DNA of 15,518 nt from Kiritimatiellia bacterium (GCA_017999015.1 JAGOBZ010000027.1:1-15518), one strand, 5' to 3'; shown: positions 6,636 through 14,408, counted from the stretch's first letter. Made by a program: numbers and translations. Notes: generated by a model not told the origin, from the letters alone.

Positions 6636-8501
6636 TCATTGTACGCGCGCGCCGACCGGCCCGCCGTCGGTCGCGAGCGTGCTGCCGGGCGAGCCCGGTT
6701 TGAGCCGGTAGTCTCGCGCGGCGGGATTCATAAATTGCGGTTCGGCGAGTGCCGAACCTTTGTCGAAACCCAGATCCGCCTGATACTTCGCGAAGTCGGC
6801 GGCGGCGTAGTCCGTCTTTTCCATCCAGCGCATGATCGGCTTGTCCGGCGACCAGTAAAGGTTGTTGTGGATGGCTAGCCCCCATGCGTGCCACATGCGC
6901 GTGCAGCGGTCGCTGCTGCGGCAGAAGATGTTGTTGCGCACGATGAAGGCGGTGGTCTTCGACGGGTTGGGGTAAAACATCAGGTGCGCGCCGTTGGGGT
7001 TGGGCCGCTGCGCGTGGGACCAGCAGATGCCCGCATCCACGCACGTGTTAAACTCAAACACGACATTGCTCGTGACCACTGATTCCGGCCGGTTCCAGAA
7101 CTCGAACGAGTATTCGGAATTCCAGATCACGTTGTCGCGATAAGTGATGTTGGTCTGATTGGAATCGTCGCCGTTGCCCTGATTGGTGAGGGCCGCGTCG
7201 TACACCTCCCAGATGCGGTTGCGCTCGACCAGGTGGTCGCTGGCACCGCCCCAAAACTCGATGGCGTTGCCGAAGCGCACCGGATAACGGGTGCCGTTCT
7301 CGCGCTTTTTCCAATACTGCAGGCCGCCGCCGATCCACGAGAGGTCGCAGTTGCGGATGGTGATGCGTCGGGTGCTGCCGCCGCCGAAGCCGTGCGCCGC
7401 GCCGTAACGGATGGCCAGCCCGTCGTAGGTGATGTCGTGCTTGCCGCCCTGATTGACGATGTGACGCGTGAGCGCAAGCTCCACGCTGCTGAATGCGGTG
7501 GCTGGATTCGCGGCACTGGCGAGATAGAGGCGTTTGCCTTCAGGATCGTACCAATAGTCCAAGGGGGCTTTGACCTCCTCCAGCGACCACTTCTTGACGC
7601 CCCATTTTTCGCCGTGGTTGAGGATCAGAATGCCCACGTCTAAATGGATCGGCGTGCAGTGTGCAACGCTCGCCTCCCACAGTCCGAACGTTTCAAAGTC
7701 AAACACCGCGCCGGCCGGCAGGATGTCGCCCAGATTGATGTGCAGACGCGGCGCTTCGACCGCCTGCTGCAGCATCAGGGCCACGTCGATAGTCTGCCAC
7801 GCCGTGCCGATGTTGATCCGCGTGTGGCCGGCGAGCGCGGTGGTGTAGGGCGCAGTGTTGCGGATGGCCCGCACGGATTCCAGTGTAAAGGGAATCGTCG
7901 AGCGGACGCGCAGCCGCAGCGCCAGGCAGGGCGCGAGCCGGGTGACCGTCGGCCCCCAGAGCTGGATGTGGTTGCTGGCCTTGCCCGCCGCCTCGCAGGT
8001 GATGCGGGTGAAGACCGAACCCTCTTCCTGCATGCGTTCGAGGCGCACGTCGGCACCGCCCTCGTTGTGCTTGCTCCACGCCGCGCCGCGCAGATCCTCG
8101 CTCTGGTCCAGCAGTTTCGGCTCGAATTTCTGGGTGGCCCACAGGCCGGGACGCACTTCGTTCCATTCGCCGGCCTGATCGCGGGCCGCGGACCCTTGCA
8201 GGATCGGCTTGGCGCCGTCGCCGTATGCGCCGTAGAGGATGCGCGCGGATTCATTGCCGCTCTTGGGTAAGAGTTGGCCGCGCCAGAGACCGCCGCGTTT
8301 GAAGAGCACCTTGTCGCCGGGAATGAGCTCGGCGGCGTTGACCTTGTCGAGCGTGAGCCATGCGGCCTCGGGGCTCGTGCCCTCCGCGCTGTCGTTACCC
8401 GACTTGCTGTCAACATGAAAAACGGCCGGCGCGGTGCGCTCCGCACACGCGAAGCCGGCGGCAAGCCCGATGGACACAACGATTCCTCCAATACGATTCA
8501 T
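6636..8501 (-). CDS. Secreted right-handed beta-helix protein with inserted carbohydrate-binding-like domain
   Basis: A 621-residue exported protein. A Sec signal peptide (residues 1-20, cleavage after FACA) is followed by the usual N-terminal part of polysaccharide-active beta-helix proteins (FHVDSKSGNDSAEGTSPEAA and PGDKVLFKRGG, about 28-105). Residues about 130-276 read as a beta-sandwich resembling CBM4/9 domains (GTAWQTIDVAL, LHINLGDILPAGAVFDFE). From about 345 to 560 come beta-helix coils with the Asn-rich ladder (ITIRNCDLSWIGGG, HLVERNRIWEVYDAA, ITYRDNVIWNSEYSFEF, FIVRNNIFCRSS). The end (EPQFMNPAARDYRLKPGSP) is a common cap. It is probably a polysaccharide lyase or glycosidase, or a binding protein, acting outside the cytoplasm. 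I could not assign a PL/GH family or catalytic residues. The ATG at 8501 has an AGGGGGA ribosome site and its own promoter with a likely activator site. It is convergent with argD. Confidence 0.85.
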   Translation of the reverse strand: MNRIGGIVVSIGLAAGFACAERTAPAVFHVDSKSGNDSAEGTSPEAAWLTLDKVNAAELIPGDKVLFKRGGLWRGQLLPKSGNESARILYGAYGDGAKPILQGSAARDQAGEWNEVRPGLWATQKFEPKLLDQSEDLRGAAWSKHNEGGADVRLERMQEEGSVFTRITCEAAGKASNHIQLWGPTVTRLAPCLALRLRVRSTIPFTLESVRAIRNTAPYTTALAGHTRINIGTAWQTIDVALMLQQAVEAPRLHINLGDILPAGAVFDFETFGLWEASVAHCTPIHLDVGILILNHGEKWGVKKWSLEEVKAPLDYWYDPEGKRLYLASAANPATAFSSVELALTRHIVNQGGKHDITYDGLAIRYGAAHGFGGGSTRRITIRNCDLSWIGGGLQYWKKRENGTRYPVRFGNAIEFWGGASDHLVERNRIWEVYDAALTNQGNGDDSNQTNITYRDNVIWNSEYSFEFWNRPESVVTSNVVFEFNTCVDAGICWSHAQRPNPNGAHLMFYPNPSKTTAFIVRNNIFCRSSDRCTRMWHAWGLAIHNNLYWSPDKPIMRWMEKTDYAAADFAKYQADLGFDKGSALAEPQFMNPAARDYRLKPGSPGSTLATDGGPVGARVQ

Positions 8502-8558
8502 GCGAATCCCCCTGTTTCATGTGGACGGCCCTGATTGAAAAACCGCAATACGAGCCCT

Positions 8559-8587
8559 AGTTTAAATGACAGAAGACCAAGAATCAA
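8559..8587 (-). promoter_or_regulatory. Likely sigma70-type promoter of the beta-helix gene
   Basis: On the minus strand, TTGATT (8587-8582) and TAAACT (8564-8559) are 17 bases apart. Each matches the consensus at four of six positions. Transcription would start near 8552, giving a leader of about 50 bases before the ATG at 8501. The upstream edge of the -35 box touches one copy of the TCGTGCA repeat, as expected for an activator-dependent promoter. Confidence 0.5.
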
Positions 8588-8615
8588 TGCACGAAATGGC
8601 CGCAGATTTGCACGA
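8588..8615 (-). promoter_or_regulatory. Direct repeat with 21-base spacing next to the -35 box (AraC-type operator candidate)
   Basis: TCGTGCA occurs twice in the same direction on the minus strand (complement at 8588-8594 and 8609-8615), start to start 21 bases, which is two helical turns. The proximal copy abuts the -35 hexamer of the beta-helix gene. Tandem half-sites with this spacing, beside or overlapping the -35 box, are the known arrangement for AraC/XylS-family activators such as AraC at araI. Such regulators are common controllers of polysaccharide genes. No regulator gene is in the window, so the assignment is inferred. Confidence 0.45.
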
Positions 8616-8729
8616 TTTGACCGGCCACGCTTACGGTGTCGGTGGCTGGGGCAGGGCGGGGTTGAGGCGATTCCCGATAACGTGTGTTTTTCACTGTACG
8701 CCACAACCGCTGTTCGGCATACTGGTACC

Positions 8730-10061
8730 GTGATCATTCGGCATGGGATCAAAGTTGTTTGTCGCGGCGTGTGGCCGATCCGGATTCGGCTCTGGATCGG
8801 GTGCGCGGGGGTAGGGCTTTGTGTGGCGTACGCAGGTGCCGCGCCGGTGCGGAATGTGATTTTATTGATCGGTGACGGCATGGGGCTCGGCCAGATTGAG
8901 GCTGCTCGCTGTGTTGCGGGGCGGTCGCTTTCCTTTGAGTCGTTTCCGTTCCGCGGCCTGATCACGACGATGTCGTCAGACGGATGGGCCACCGATTCCG
9001 CAGCCGCCGGTACGGCGCTGGCAACCGGGCAGAAAGTCAGTAACGGCGTAATCAGCATGGCCATCCCCGGCGATGAGAGGGATTTGGAAACGCTGTTGGA
9101 ATTTTTCCAAGTCTGGGGAAAAGCGACGGGGCTTGTCACCACGTCGTATCTCACGGACGCGACGCCTGCCGCGTTCGGTGCGCATGCGGGGTGCCGTTAC
9201 AATTCCGAGTGGATCGCCGGGCAGTATCTGAGCCGGACGCGCCCTGATGTGTTGATGGGCGGGGGGGCGGCCGGCCTGTCACAGGCCGCAGCCGAAAGCG
9301 CGGGGTATGACGTGGTCACGGACCGCGTGTCGCTGGAAGCTGCACGAACCGGGACGGTCGAGCGCCTCTGCGGCCTGTTTGGCACAGGCTATCTGCCGTT
9401 TGAAGCCGACGGACTGGGCGTCATGCCGAGTCTGCCCGAGATGGCTGCGTGTGCCTTGAGCGTGTTGTCGTCCGATCCTGACGGTTTCTTTTTGATGGTG
9501 GAGGGGGGCCTGATCGATATTGCCTGCCACGGAAACGATCTGCCGCGCTGCGTGACGGAGACGCTTGCATTTGACCGAACCGTTCAAGTCTGTGCGGACT
9601 GGGCGCGGGGACGTGACGACACCTTGATTCTGGTGACGGCCGATCATGAGACAGGCGGCTTATCCGTCTTGCGCGATGCCGGGGCGGGTGTGCTCCCGGA
9701 GGTGGCCTGGAGTACGGGCGGTCACACGGATTCGCCCGTCGCGCTGTTCGGCTGGGGTGCGAACGCCGAGTGGGTTGTCGGCGCGGCAGACAACACGCAT
9801 GTTGCCGGTATTGCGCGCCGCAGGGTGCCGTTGCCCTGCGAACCTGTGTCGGTCACGCATGCCCCGGGTGGCCGTATGCGGACGGTCTGGGCCGCTGTGA
9901 GCGGGACGGTCTACCGCATCGAGCAGAGTGCAGCCTTGTCTCCTGCGGTTTGGCAGACGCGGGAAGTCGTCACCGCAACCACGTCGCGCGTGACAGTTGA
10001 AAACGTGATCGGGGCAGAGGCTTCGCGTGGTTTTTTCCGAATCATGCCGATGCCACAATAA
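8730..10061 (+). CDS. Exported alkaline phosphatase (PhoA superfamily) with C-terminal beta domain
   Basis: A phosphomonoesterase of the alkaline phosphatase superfamily. With the GTG at 8730 as start (443 residues), the metal and catalytic set is complete. It comprises Asp49 in IGDGMG, nucleophile Ser90 in TDSAAAGTALATG, Glu258/Asp263/His267 in VEGGLIDIACH, Asp305-His306 in TADHETGG and His332 in GGHTDSP. A Sec signal (RIRLWIGCAGVGLCVAYAGA) precedes the mature part, so it acts outside the cytoplasm. The start is uncertain. GTG at 8769 also gives a good signal peptide, and neither has a clear ribosome site. The frame stays open back to 8535, but that part reads as non-coding. The last 75 residues or so form a separate domain (TVYRIEQSAAL to GFFRI), a module seen at the end of many PVC exported proteins. 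A cupin gene follows 25 bases later. Its real substrate is unknown. Confidence 0.85.
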   Translation: MIIRHGIKVVCRGVWPIRIRLWIGCAGVGLCVAYAGAAPVRNVILLIGDGMGLGQIEAARCVAGRSLSFESFPFRGLITTMSSDGWATDSAAAGTALATGQKVSNGVISMAIPGDERDLETLLEFFQVWGKATGLVTTSYLTDATPAAFGAHAGCRYNSEWIAGQYLSRTRPDVLMGGGAAGLSQAAAESAGYDVVTDRVSLEAARTGTVERLCGLFGTGYLPFEADGLGVMPSLPEMAACALSVLSSDPDGFFLMVEGGLIDIACHGNDLPRCVTETLAFDRTVQVCADWARGRDDTLILVTADHETGGLSVLRDAGAGVLPEVAWSTGGHTDSPVALFGWGANAEWVVGAADNTHVAGIARRRVPLPCEPVSVTHAPGGRMRTVWAAVSGTVYRIEQSAALSPAVWQTREVVTATTSRVTVENVIGAEASRGFFRIMPMPQ

Positions 10062-10086
10062 CCCCAACAACTAAGGAGAGATGAAC

Positions 10087-10422
10087 ATGGCGACACCGGA
10101 TGTGCGCGGACAGGCGATCAGCATGCGCGATTATGTGGCGTATGCGGGCGGCGCGGTTGTCAGCAAAACTTTGCTCGACAAGAAATCGGGCACGCTGACG
10201 TTGTTTTCGTTCGATACAGGGCAGGGCTTGAGTGAACACACCTCGCCGTATGACGCGACGGTGCTGATTGTCGACGGTCAGGCCACGCTGGTGATCGGAG
10301 GCAAACCGGTCACAGCAAAAGCGGGCGAACTGGTGATCATGCCGGCCGGGGTACCGCATGAATTGCGCGCGGAAGAGCCGTTCAAAATGCTGCTGATCAT
10401 GATCCGCGAGCAGAGCGCGTAG
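10087..10422 (+). CDS. Small single-domain cupin protein
   Basis: A 111-residue cytoplasmic cupin (RmlC-like jelly roll). Motif 1 is seen as SEHTSPYDATVLIVDG, with His51 and an Asp56 in place of the usual Glu. The second His of the HxH pair is missing (HTS). Motif 2 ends PAGVPHELRA with His91. Such minimal cupins bind a metal or small ligand and have varied roles, so no reaction can be named. The ATG at 10087 is preferred over the ATG at 10081. The strong ribosome site AAGGAG (10073-10078) is 8 bases from the former and only 2 from the latter. It follows the alkaline phosphatase by 25 bases on the same strand, suggesting one transcript. Its last 26 bases overlap the end of a convergent gene. 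Confidence 0.85.
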   Translation: MATPDVRGQAISMRDYVAYAGGAVVSKTLLDKKSGTLTLFSFDTGQGLSEHTSPYDATVLIVDGQATLVIGGKPVTAKAGELVIMPAGVPHELRAEEPFKMLLIMIREQSA

Positions 10423-10783
10423 CGACCTCCGGCCAGAAGTACCCGCAGGGGATGTCCGGCGCGACGAGGTCGCGGTCGGCGAGATCGCGCGCATCGATCG
10501 GGAAGGTGCAGCAGTTCGGCAACCTGTAAAGCGTATACAGGCGGCATGAGGACTGTCCGTCCTTATGGAAGCGCAGCGCACCGCAGGTGTTGGCAACCAA
10601 GTGGCAGCAGACGCCACAGCGGCGACATTCCCCTTGTCGGCGAGCCAGACTTTCGCGAACATAGCTCTGTTTGAAAATGTTCAAGAAAAAACGGCGCGCC
10701 ACGCCGCGCAACAAGATCAAGCGGGTCCTGAGAGAGGTGTGCAGAGAGTAAGAGTTTTTCGCGGGGCTGGCCATTGTTCGCAT
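10397..10783 (-). CDS. YkgJ-like cysteine-cluster protein (putative metal-binding)
   Basis: A 128-residue protein from the ATG at 10783. The basic, aromatic N-terminal region (about 19-48) leads to the cluster C53-x2-C56-x2-C59-C60 in GECRRCGVCCHL. Further cysteines are at 67, 80, 91, 92 and 113 (CGYFWP). This is the pattern of the YkgJ/UPF0153 family, thought to bind zinc or an iron-sulfur centre; its function is not established. The open frame reaches back to 10918, but that extension reads as non-coding and crosses a likely promoter with boxes at 10846-10841 and 10823-10818. The ATG at 10783 or 10774 is therefore preferred. Neither has a good ribosome site: AAGGA lies 16 bases before 10783. 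The gene ends inside the convergent cupin gene with a 26-base overlap, so the two transcripts interfere or share termination. Confidence 0.75.
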   Translation of the reverse strand: MRTMASPAKNSYSLHTSLRTRLILLRGVARRFFLNIFKQSYVRESLARRQGECRRCGVCCHLVANTCGALRFHKDGQSSCRLYTLYRLPNCCTFPIDARDLADRDLVAPDIPCGYFWPEVATRSARGS

Positions 10784-10817
10784 CCGATGCTTTTTACATT
10801 CCTTCAATGAAACCGTA

Positions 10818-10846
10818 ATCGTATCGTGAGGTGTTGGCGCCTGCAA
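10818..10846 (-). promoter_or_regulatory. Possible promoter of the YkgJ-like gene
   Basis: On the minus strand TTGCAG (10846-10841) and TACGAT (10823-10818) are 17 bases apart. The -10 box matches four of six positions, the -35 box three of six. The start would be near 10811, about 30 bases before the chosen ATG. This is a weak match but agrees with the shorter gene model. Confidence 0.35.
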
Positions 10847-10852
10847 GTAGAT

Positions 10853-10873
10853 TCGCACCTGTGTCGCACCTGT
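10853..10873. repeat. Two 10-base direct repeats, 11-base period, upstream of the YkgJ-like promoter
   Basis: TCGCACCTGT occurs at 10853-10862 and again at 10864-10873, spaced by one helical turn. The pair lies 6 bases upstream of the proposed minus-strand -35 box. It is flanked by CTGCAA (10841-10846) and its inverse TTGCAG (10873-10878). This could be a regulator site or a chance duplication. Confidence 0.5.
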
Positions 10874-10917
10874 TGCAGATTTCAGGTTCGCCCTCATATT
10901 GATCATGGATCGGCGCA

Positions 10918-10947
10918 TTGACTGGACAACAGGCGAAATGATATGAT
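10918..10947 (+). promoter_or_regulatory. Sigma70-type promoter of tpx
   Basis: TTGACT (10918-10923) and TATGAT (10942-10947) are each five of six to consensus, with an 18-base spacer. This is the best promoter match in the window. Transcription near 10954 gives a leader of about 47 bases with a GGAGG ribosome site (10990-10994) six bases before the tpx ATG. No operator is evident. Confidence 0.7.
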
Positions 10948-11000
10948 CTCCGCATAACGTTTACGGTGATAGTGATCGGTAATAGGAACGGAGGTTCGAA

Positions 11001-11504
11001 ATGGCTCATGTTGCTTTCAAGGGCAGCCCTGTGATGACGGCGGGCGACTTGCCTGCGGTGGGGGAGATGGCACCGGCTTTTACGTTAACAGGTAAGGATC
11101 TTGCGGACATTCCGCTCAAGGATTTCGCTGGGAAGACGGTGGTGCTGAACATCTTTCCGAGCATCGACACGCCGGTCTGCGCGGCCTCTGTCCGCCGTTT
11201 CAATGCCGAGGCGGCGGCGCTGGGCGATACGGTGGTTCTCTGTGTCTCAGCGGACCTGCCGTTCGCGGCAGGCCGTTTCTGCACGGTCGAAGGGATCGAC
11301 AAGGTGTTGCCGGCGTCGACCTTCCGCGCTCCGGATTTCGGTGCGCTGTACGGCGTGGCGATCACCGAAGGTCCGCTGCGCGGCCTGCTGTCGCGTGCGG
11401 TGGTGATTGTCGGCCCGGACGGCAAGGTGGTGTACGCCGAGCAGGTCGCCGAAATCACGCAGGAGCCCGATTACGAAGCGGCGCTGCGCGCCTTGGTGAA
11501 GTAG
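11001..11504 (+). CDS. tpx: Thiol peroxidase (atypical 2-Cys peroxiredoxin)
   Basis: A 167-residue Tpx that reduces hydrogen peroxide and organic peroxides using thioredoxin. The peroxidatic Cys60 sits in FPSIDTPVCA and the resolving Cys94 in GRFCTVEG, the spacing typical of E. coli Tpx (61 and 95). A third cysteine is at 81. The N-terminal VAFKGSPV and the middle ASTFRAPDFGALYGV are family-typical and the length is normal. It has no signal peptide, so it acts in the cytoplasm. GGAGG lies six bases before the ATG at 11001, and a strong promoter is upstream. The next gene, an exported glycoside hydrolase, begins at the very next base after the TAG stop, so the two are probably co-transcribed even though their roles look unrelated. 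Confidence 0.95.
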   Translation: MAHVAFKGSPVMTAGDLPAVGEMAPAFTLTGKDLADIPLKDFAGKTVVLNIFPSIDTPVCAASVRRFNAEAAALGDTVVLCVSADLPFAAGRFCTVEGIDKVLPASTFRAPDFGALYGVAITEGPLRGLLSRAVVIVGPDGKVVYAEQVAEITQEPDYEAALRALVK

Positions 11505-14408
11505 ATGACGACCGTCAAACCCATGTGCCTCCGCGCGTTCGCGGCGGCGCTGGTTGTGGCTGGCTGCGCAGCGTTGTGCGTGGGAGCGGCACAGCCAGCG
11601 TGGCGCGCCACGGACTGCGGCTTCGAACTGGCTCTGGCGCAGGGGGCGGTCACGTGTGACGCCCGCGGGCGGCTCACGCTGCGCGCGGGGGACCAGCCCG
11701 CGCTGGAACTGGCCTTCTTCCTCTGGCACGGTGACTACCAGTACGAAACGTTGGCCGGGGGACGCCCGGACGGCGCCGCCCTGCAGACGGATGGCGTCTT
11801 GCGGCTGACCGGCCTGTGGGGCGCGCGCGCAGGTGCGCCCCCGGTGCGCTACACCTTGGATCTCGCGCCGTCGGATGAGGGCGCCGAAGTGCGGCTGGCG
11901 CTCGTCAAAACGGCGGCGTTGCGGCTGACCGATGGCGTCTGGCTTTCGCTGGCGACGCGGGTGCAGGGGGACGGCGAGCCGCGCCGCATCTACCTGATGC
12001 CGACCGCGGACGCGCCGCTCGGCAAGGCGGTCGAAGGCCTGTTCAAAGAGCTCTACATCGGCCGCGAGGGCGGGACGGCCTGCCGCCTGCGCGGCGACGG
12101 TGTGCGCTATCTGCGTTCGCGTGTCAGCCCGGAACGGCACGGCTGCGAAATTAAGCTGACGAAGCTACGTGATGTCGCGCTCGGCGAGACGCTGCTGGTG
12201 ACGCTCTCACTCGGCGTTGCGCCCATGCCGGTGATCGTGCGGCCGGCGTTGACCAGCCGTGGCGAGCTGGCGCTGACGGCGCAGGCGCCGCGCACCGTGC
12301 CGCTCTACGGCAAGTGCGAGCTGGATGTCGCGCTGAGCGGCACGTGGGACAACCCCTATGATCCGGAAGACATCGCGCTCGACGCGCAGGTGGTCACGGC
12401 GTCAGGGCGGCGCTACACCCTGCCGGGCTTCTTCATGGTGCGCCACACGGTGCTGCCCGACGCGGAGTCGGAGCTGATGCTTTCGGAGAGCGCCGGCCAG
12501 TGGAAGGTGCGGCTGGCCGCGACGGAACCCGGTCCGATGCGGATCTCGCTGACCGCGCGCGACCGTTCCGGCACGCGCGTGTTCGCGCTGCCGCAGCCGG
12601 TGGAGGTCACGGACGACCGTCAGGCCAAGGGCTTCGTGCGCGTCAGCCGGGCGGATCCGCGCTATCTCGCGCATGACAACGGCGAGGGGTATGTGCCGAT
12701 CGGCCATAACGTGCCGATCTATCAGGGCAGCAACGGTATGACGGTCCGGCAGATTCTTGAGAAGATGGCCGCGCACGGCGAGAACTGGAACCGCTGGTGG
12801 ATGTCCAGGAGCGGGTTGGGGATCGAGTGGGAGCCGCGGCTCGGCTGGTACCGCCAGGGTGCCGCCGCCAAGCTGGACGGTCTGCTGGAGGATGCGGGGC
12901 GGCTCGGCATGACCTACATGCTCTGCATGGACACGCATCAGGATTTTCGTCAGGACGGCTGGAAGGCCAATCCCTACAACGCCGCGCAGGGCGGGCCGTG
13001 CGCGACGGCCGGCGCGTGGTTCACGAACGAGACGGCCAAGGCCTTCTACCGCCGGCGTCTGCGCTACACGGTGGCGCGCTGGGCCTATAGCCCGCAGGTG
13101 ATGTGCTGGGAGTTCGGCAATGAATTCGAGGGGTGGGCGGATGCGACGCAGGAGGCAATCCTGGCGTGGCACCGTGAGATGGCGCCGCTGCTGGCCGCTC
13201 TGGATCCGTACGACCACCTGATCTCCACGAGCTGGTGGTCCAAGACCGGCCCGGAGGCCTGCTGGCAGATTCCCGAGATGGACGTGGTGCAGACCCACAG
13301 TTATGCCAACAACGATTTGAATACCGCGCTGGAGGCGCGCGCCTTCTGCCGCAAACAGTGGGACGACTTTGAAAAGCCCCACCTCTTCGCCGAGTTCGGC
13401 ATCCGCAGCCACAATTTCAAGCCGGACGACGATCCGGACGGCCGCGCGATCCACAACACCTCGTGGGCATCGCTCGCCAGCGGCGCCTGCGGCGCGGCCA
13501 TGCCGTGGTGGCATGAAAACTACATCGAGCCCAAGAGCCTCTATTTCCACTTCCGCTCGTTACGGCGTTTTGTGACGGGACTGCCGTTTGGCACCGAGCG
13601 CTGGCGCCCGGTCGAGGTGCGCGGGCCCGGCATGCGCTCGTCGCCGGCTCGGCCGTCGCAGCGCGATGTCGTCGCGCTCACGCGCGCGGGCTTCCGTAGG
13701 GCAGGGGCCGACCGCTTCGAGGTCCGGCCGGACGGCACGGTCGCTTCGGCCGACGAGCTGCTGGCGCTGCTGCACGGCGGCGGCCACCGCGATCTGGTCC
13801 GGCCGCCGACGTTTGAGGTGACCTATCCGGCAGACGGCACCTTTGGGCTGCACCTCGACAAGGTTTCGCATGGCGGACATCTCAAGGTGTTTGTCGACGA
13901 TGTGCCGGTGCTGGACCGCGAGCTGCCGTGCGGCGAGGGGCACGGCGTGTCGTGGCGCTACATCGAGCAGTGGAAGCTGTGGGAGTCGGTCTACAACGAG
14001 ACTGTGACGGTGCCGGTCAAGGCAGGACGCCGCCGCATCCGGGTCGAAAATCACGGCCGTGATTGGGTGTCGGTCTCTCGATATCTGTTCAACGGTTGCC
14101 GTGAGACCGAGACCCACGCGGTCAACTGTTATGCGCTGGCCGCTGAGACTGCCGCCATTGTTTGGATTCAGAACGGTGACAGTACGTGGGTGAACCATGC
14201 ACGCCATGCTGACGAGATCCGTCCGTATCCTGCAGCGGCGTACACGTTGACGGCCTTCCCGGACGGCGAGTATGAGGTGACGTGGTGGGAAACGTGGCAG
14301 GGCGCAGAGTTGCGGCGCGAGCGCGTCACATCTGCGGACGGTCTGCTGACGCTTCAGCCTGGCGTTGTGGCGACAGACATTGCGGCTGTGGTGCGGCGAT
14401 TGAAGTGA
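11505..14408 (+). CDS. Exported GH-A clan glycoside hydrolase with DUF5060-like domain
   Basis: A large exported enzyme of 967 residues. The leader (1-29) can be cleaved by signal peptidase I after CVGA. Alternatively VVAGC (Cys21) may act as a lipobox, making it a lipoprotein. Residues about 30-240 are an unassigned beta-rich domain. About 250-375 resemble DUF5060 (NPYDPEDIALDAQV, GQWKVRLAATEPGPMRISL). A TIM barrel at about 376-690 starts GFVRVSRADPRYL and carries the clan GH-A pair: acid/base Glu540 in WEFGNEFEGW and nucleophile Glu630 in LFAEFGIRS, 90 residues apart. Two further beta modules (about 745-870 and 890-967) may bind sugar. It resembles GH5-like or mannanase-like enzymes, but the substrate and exact family are not determinable. 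The start follows the tpx stop with no gap and has only a weak ribosome site, so translation is probably coupled to tpx. Confidence 0.85.
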   Translation: MTTVKPMCLRAFAAALVVAGCAALCVGAAQPAWRATDCGFELALAQGAVTCDARGRLTLRAGDQPALELAFFLWHGDYQYETLAGGRPDGAALQTDGVLRLTGLWGARAGAPPVRYTLDLAPSDEGAEVRLALVKTAALRLTDGVWLSLATRVQGDGEPRRIYLMPTADAPLGKAVEGLFKELYIGREGGTACRLRGDGVRYLRSRVSPERHGCEIKLTKLRDVALGETLLVTLSLGVAPMPVIVRPALTSRGELALTAQAPRTVPLYGKCELDVALSGTWDNPYDPEDIALDAQVVTASGRRYTLPGFFMVRHTVLPDAESELMLSESAGQWKVRLAATEPGPMRISLTARDRSGTRVFALPQPVEVTDDRQAKGFVRVSRADPRYLAHDNGEGYVPIGHNVPIYQGSNGMTVRQILEKMAAHGENWNRWWMSRSGLGIEWEPRLGWYRQGAAAKLDGLLEDAGRLGMTYMLCMDTHQDFRQDGWKANPYNAAQGGPCATAGAWFTNETAKAFYRRRLRYTVARWAYSPQVMCWEFGNEFEGWADATQEAILAWHREMAPLLAALDPYDHLISTSWWSKTGPEACWQIPEMDVVQTHSYANNDLNTALEARAFCRKQWDDFEKPHLFAEFGIRSHNFKPDDDPDGRAIHNTSWASLASGACGAAMPWWHENYIEPKSLYFHFRSLRRFVTGLPFGTERWRPVEVRGPGMRSSPARPSQRDVVALTRAGFRRAGADRFEVRPDGTVASADELLALLHGGGHRDLVRPPTFEVTYPADGTFGLHLDKVSHGGHLKVFVDDVPVLDRELPCGEGHGVSWRYIEQWKLWESVYNETVTVPVKAGRRRIRVENHGRDWVSVSRYLFNGCRETETHAVNCYALAAETAAIVWIQNGDSTWVNHARHADEIRPYPAAAYTLTAFPDGEYEVTWWETWQGAELRRERVTSADGLLTLQPGVVATDIAAVVRRLK

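Noticed and set aside
6648..6675. GC-rich inverted repeat (CGACCG...CGGTCG) at the end of the beta-helix gene as a terminator
   Set aside because: It lies inside the coding region and no T-run follows on either strand.
8535..8729. Extended N-terminus of the alkaline phosphatase from a TTG at 8535
   Set aside because: The extra 65 residues are Arg-rich without a fold, begin at a rare start codon without a ribosome site, cover the divergent promoter region and would bury the signal peptide.
10784..10918. Extended N-terminus of the YkgJ-like protein from the ATG at 10918
   Set aside because: The extension has no family similarity and no ribosome site, and it overlaps both a promoter candidate and the direct repeats.
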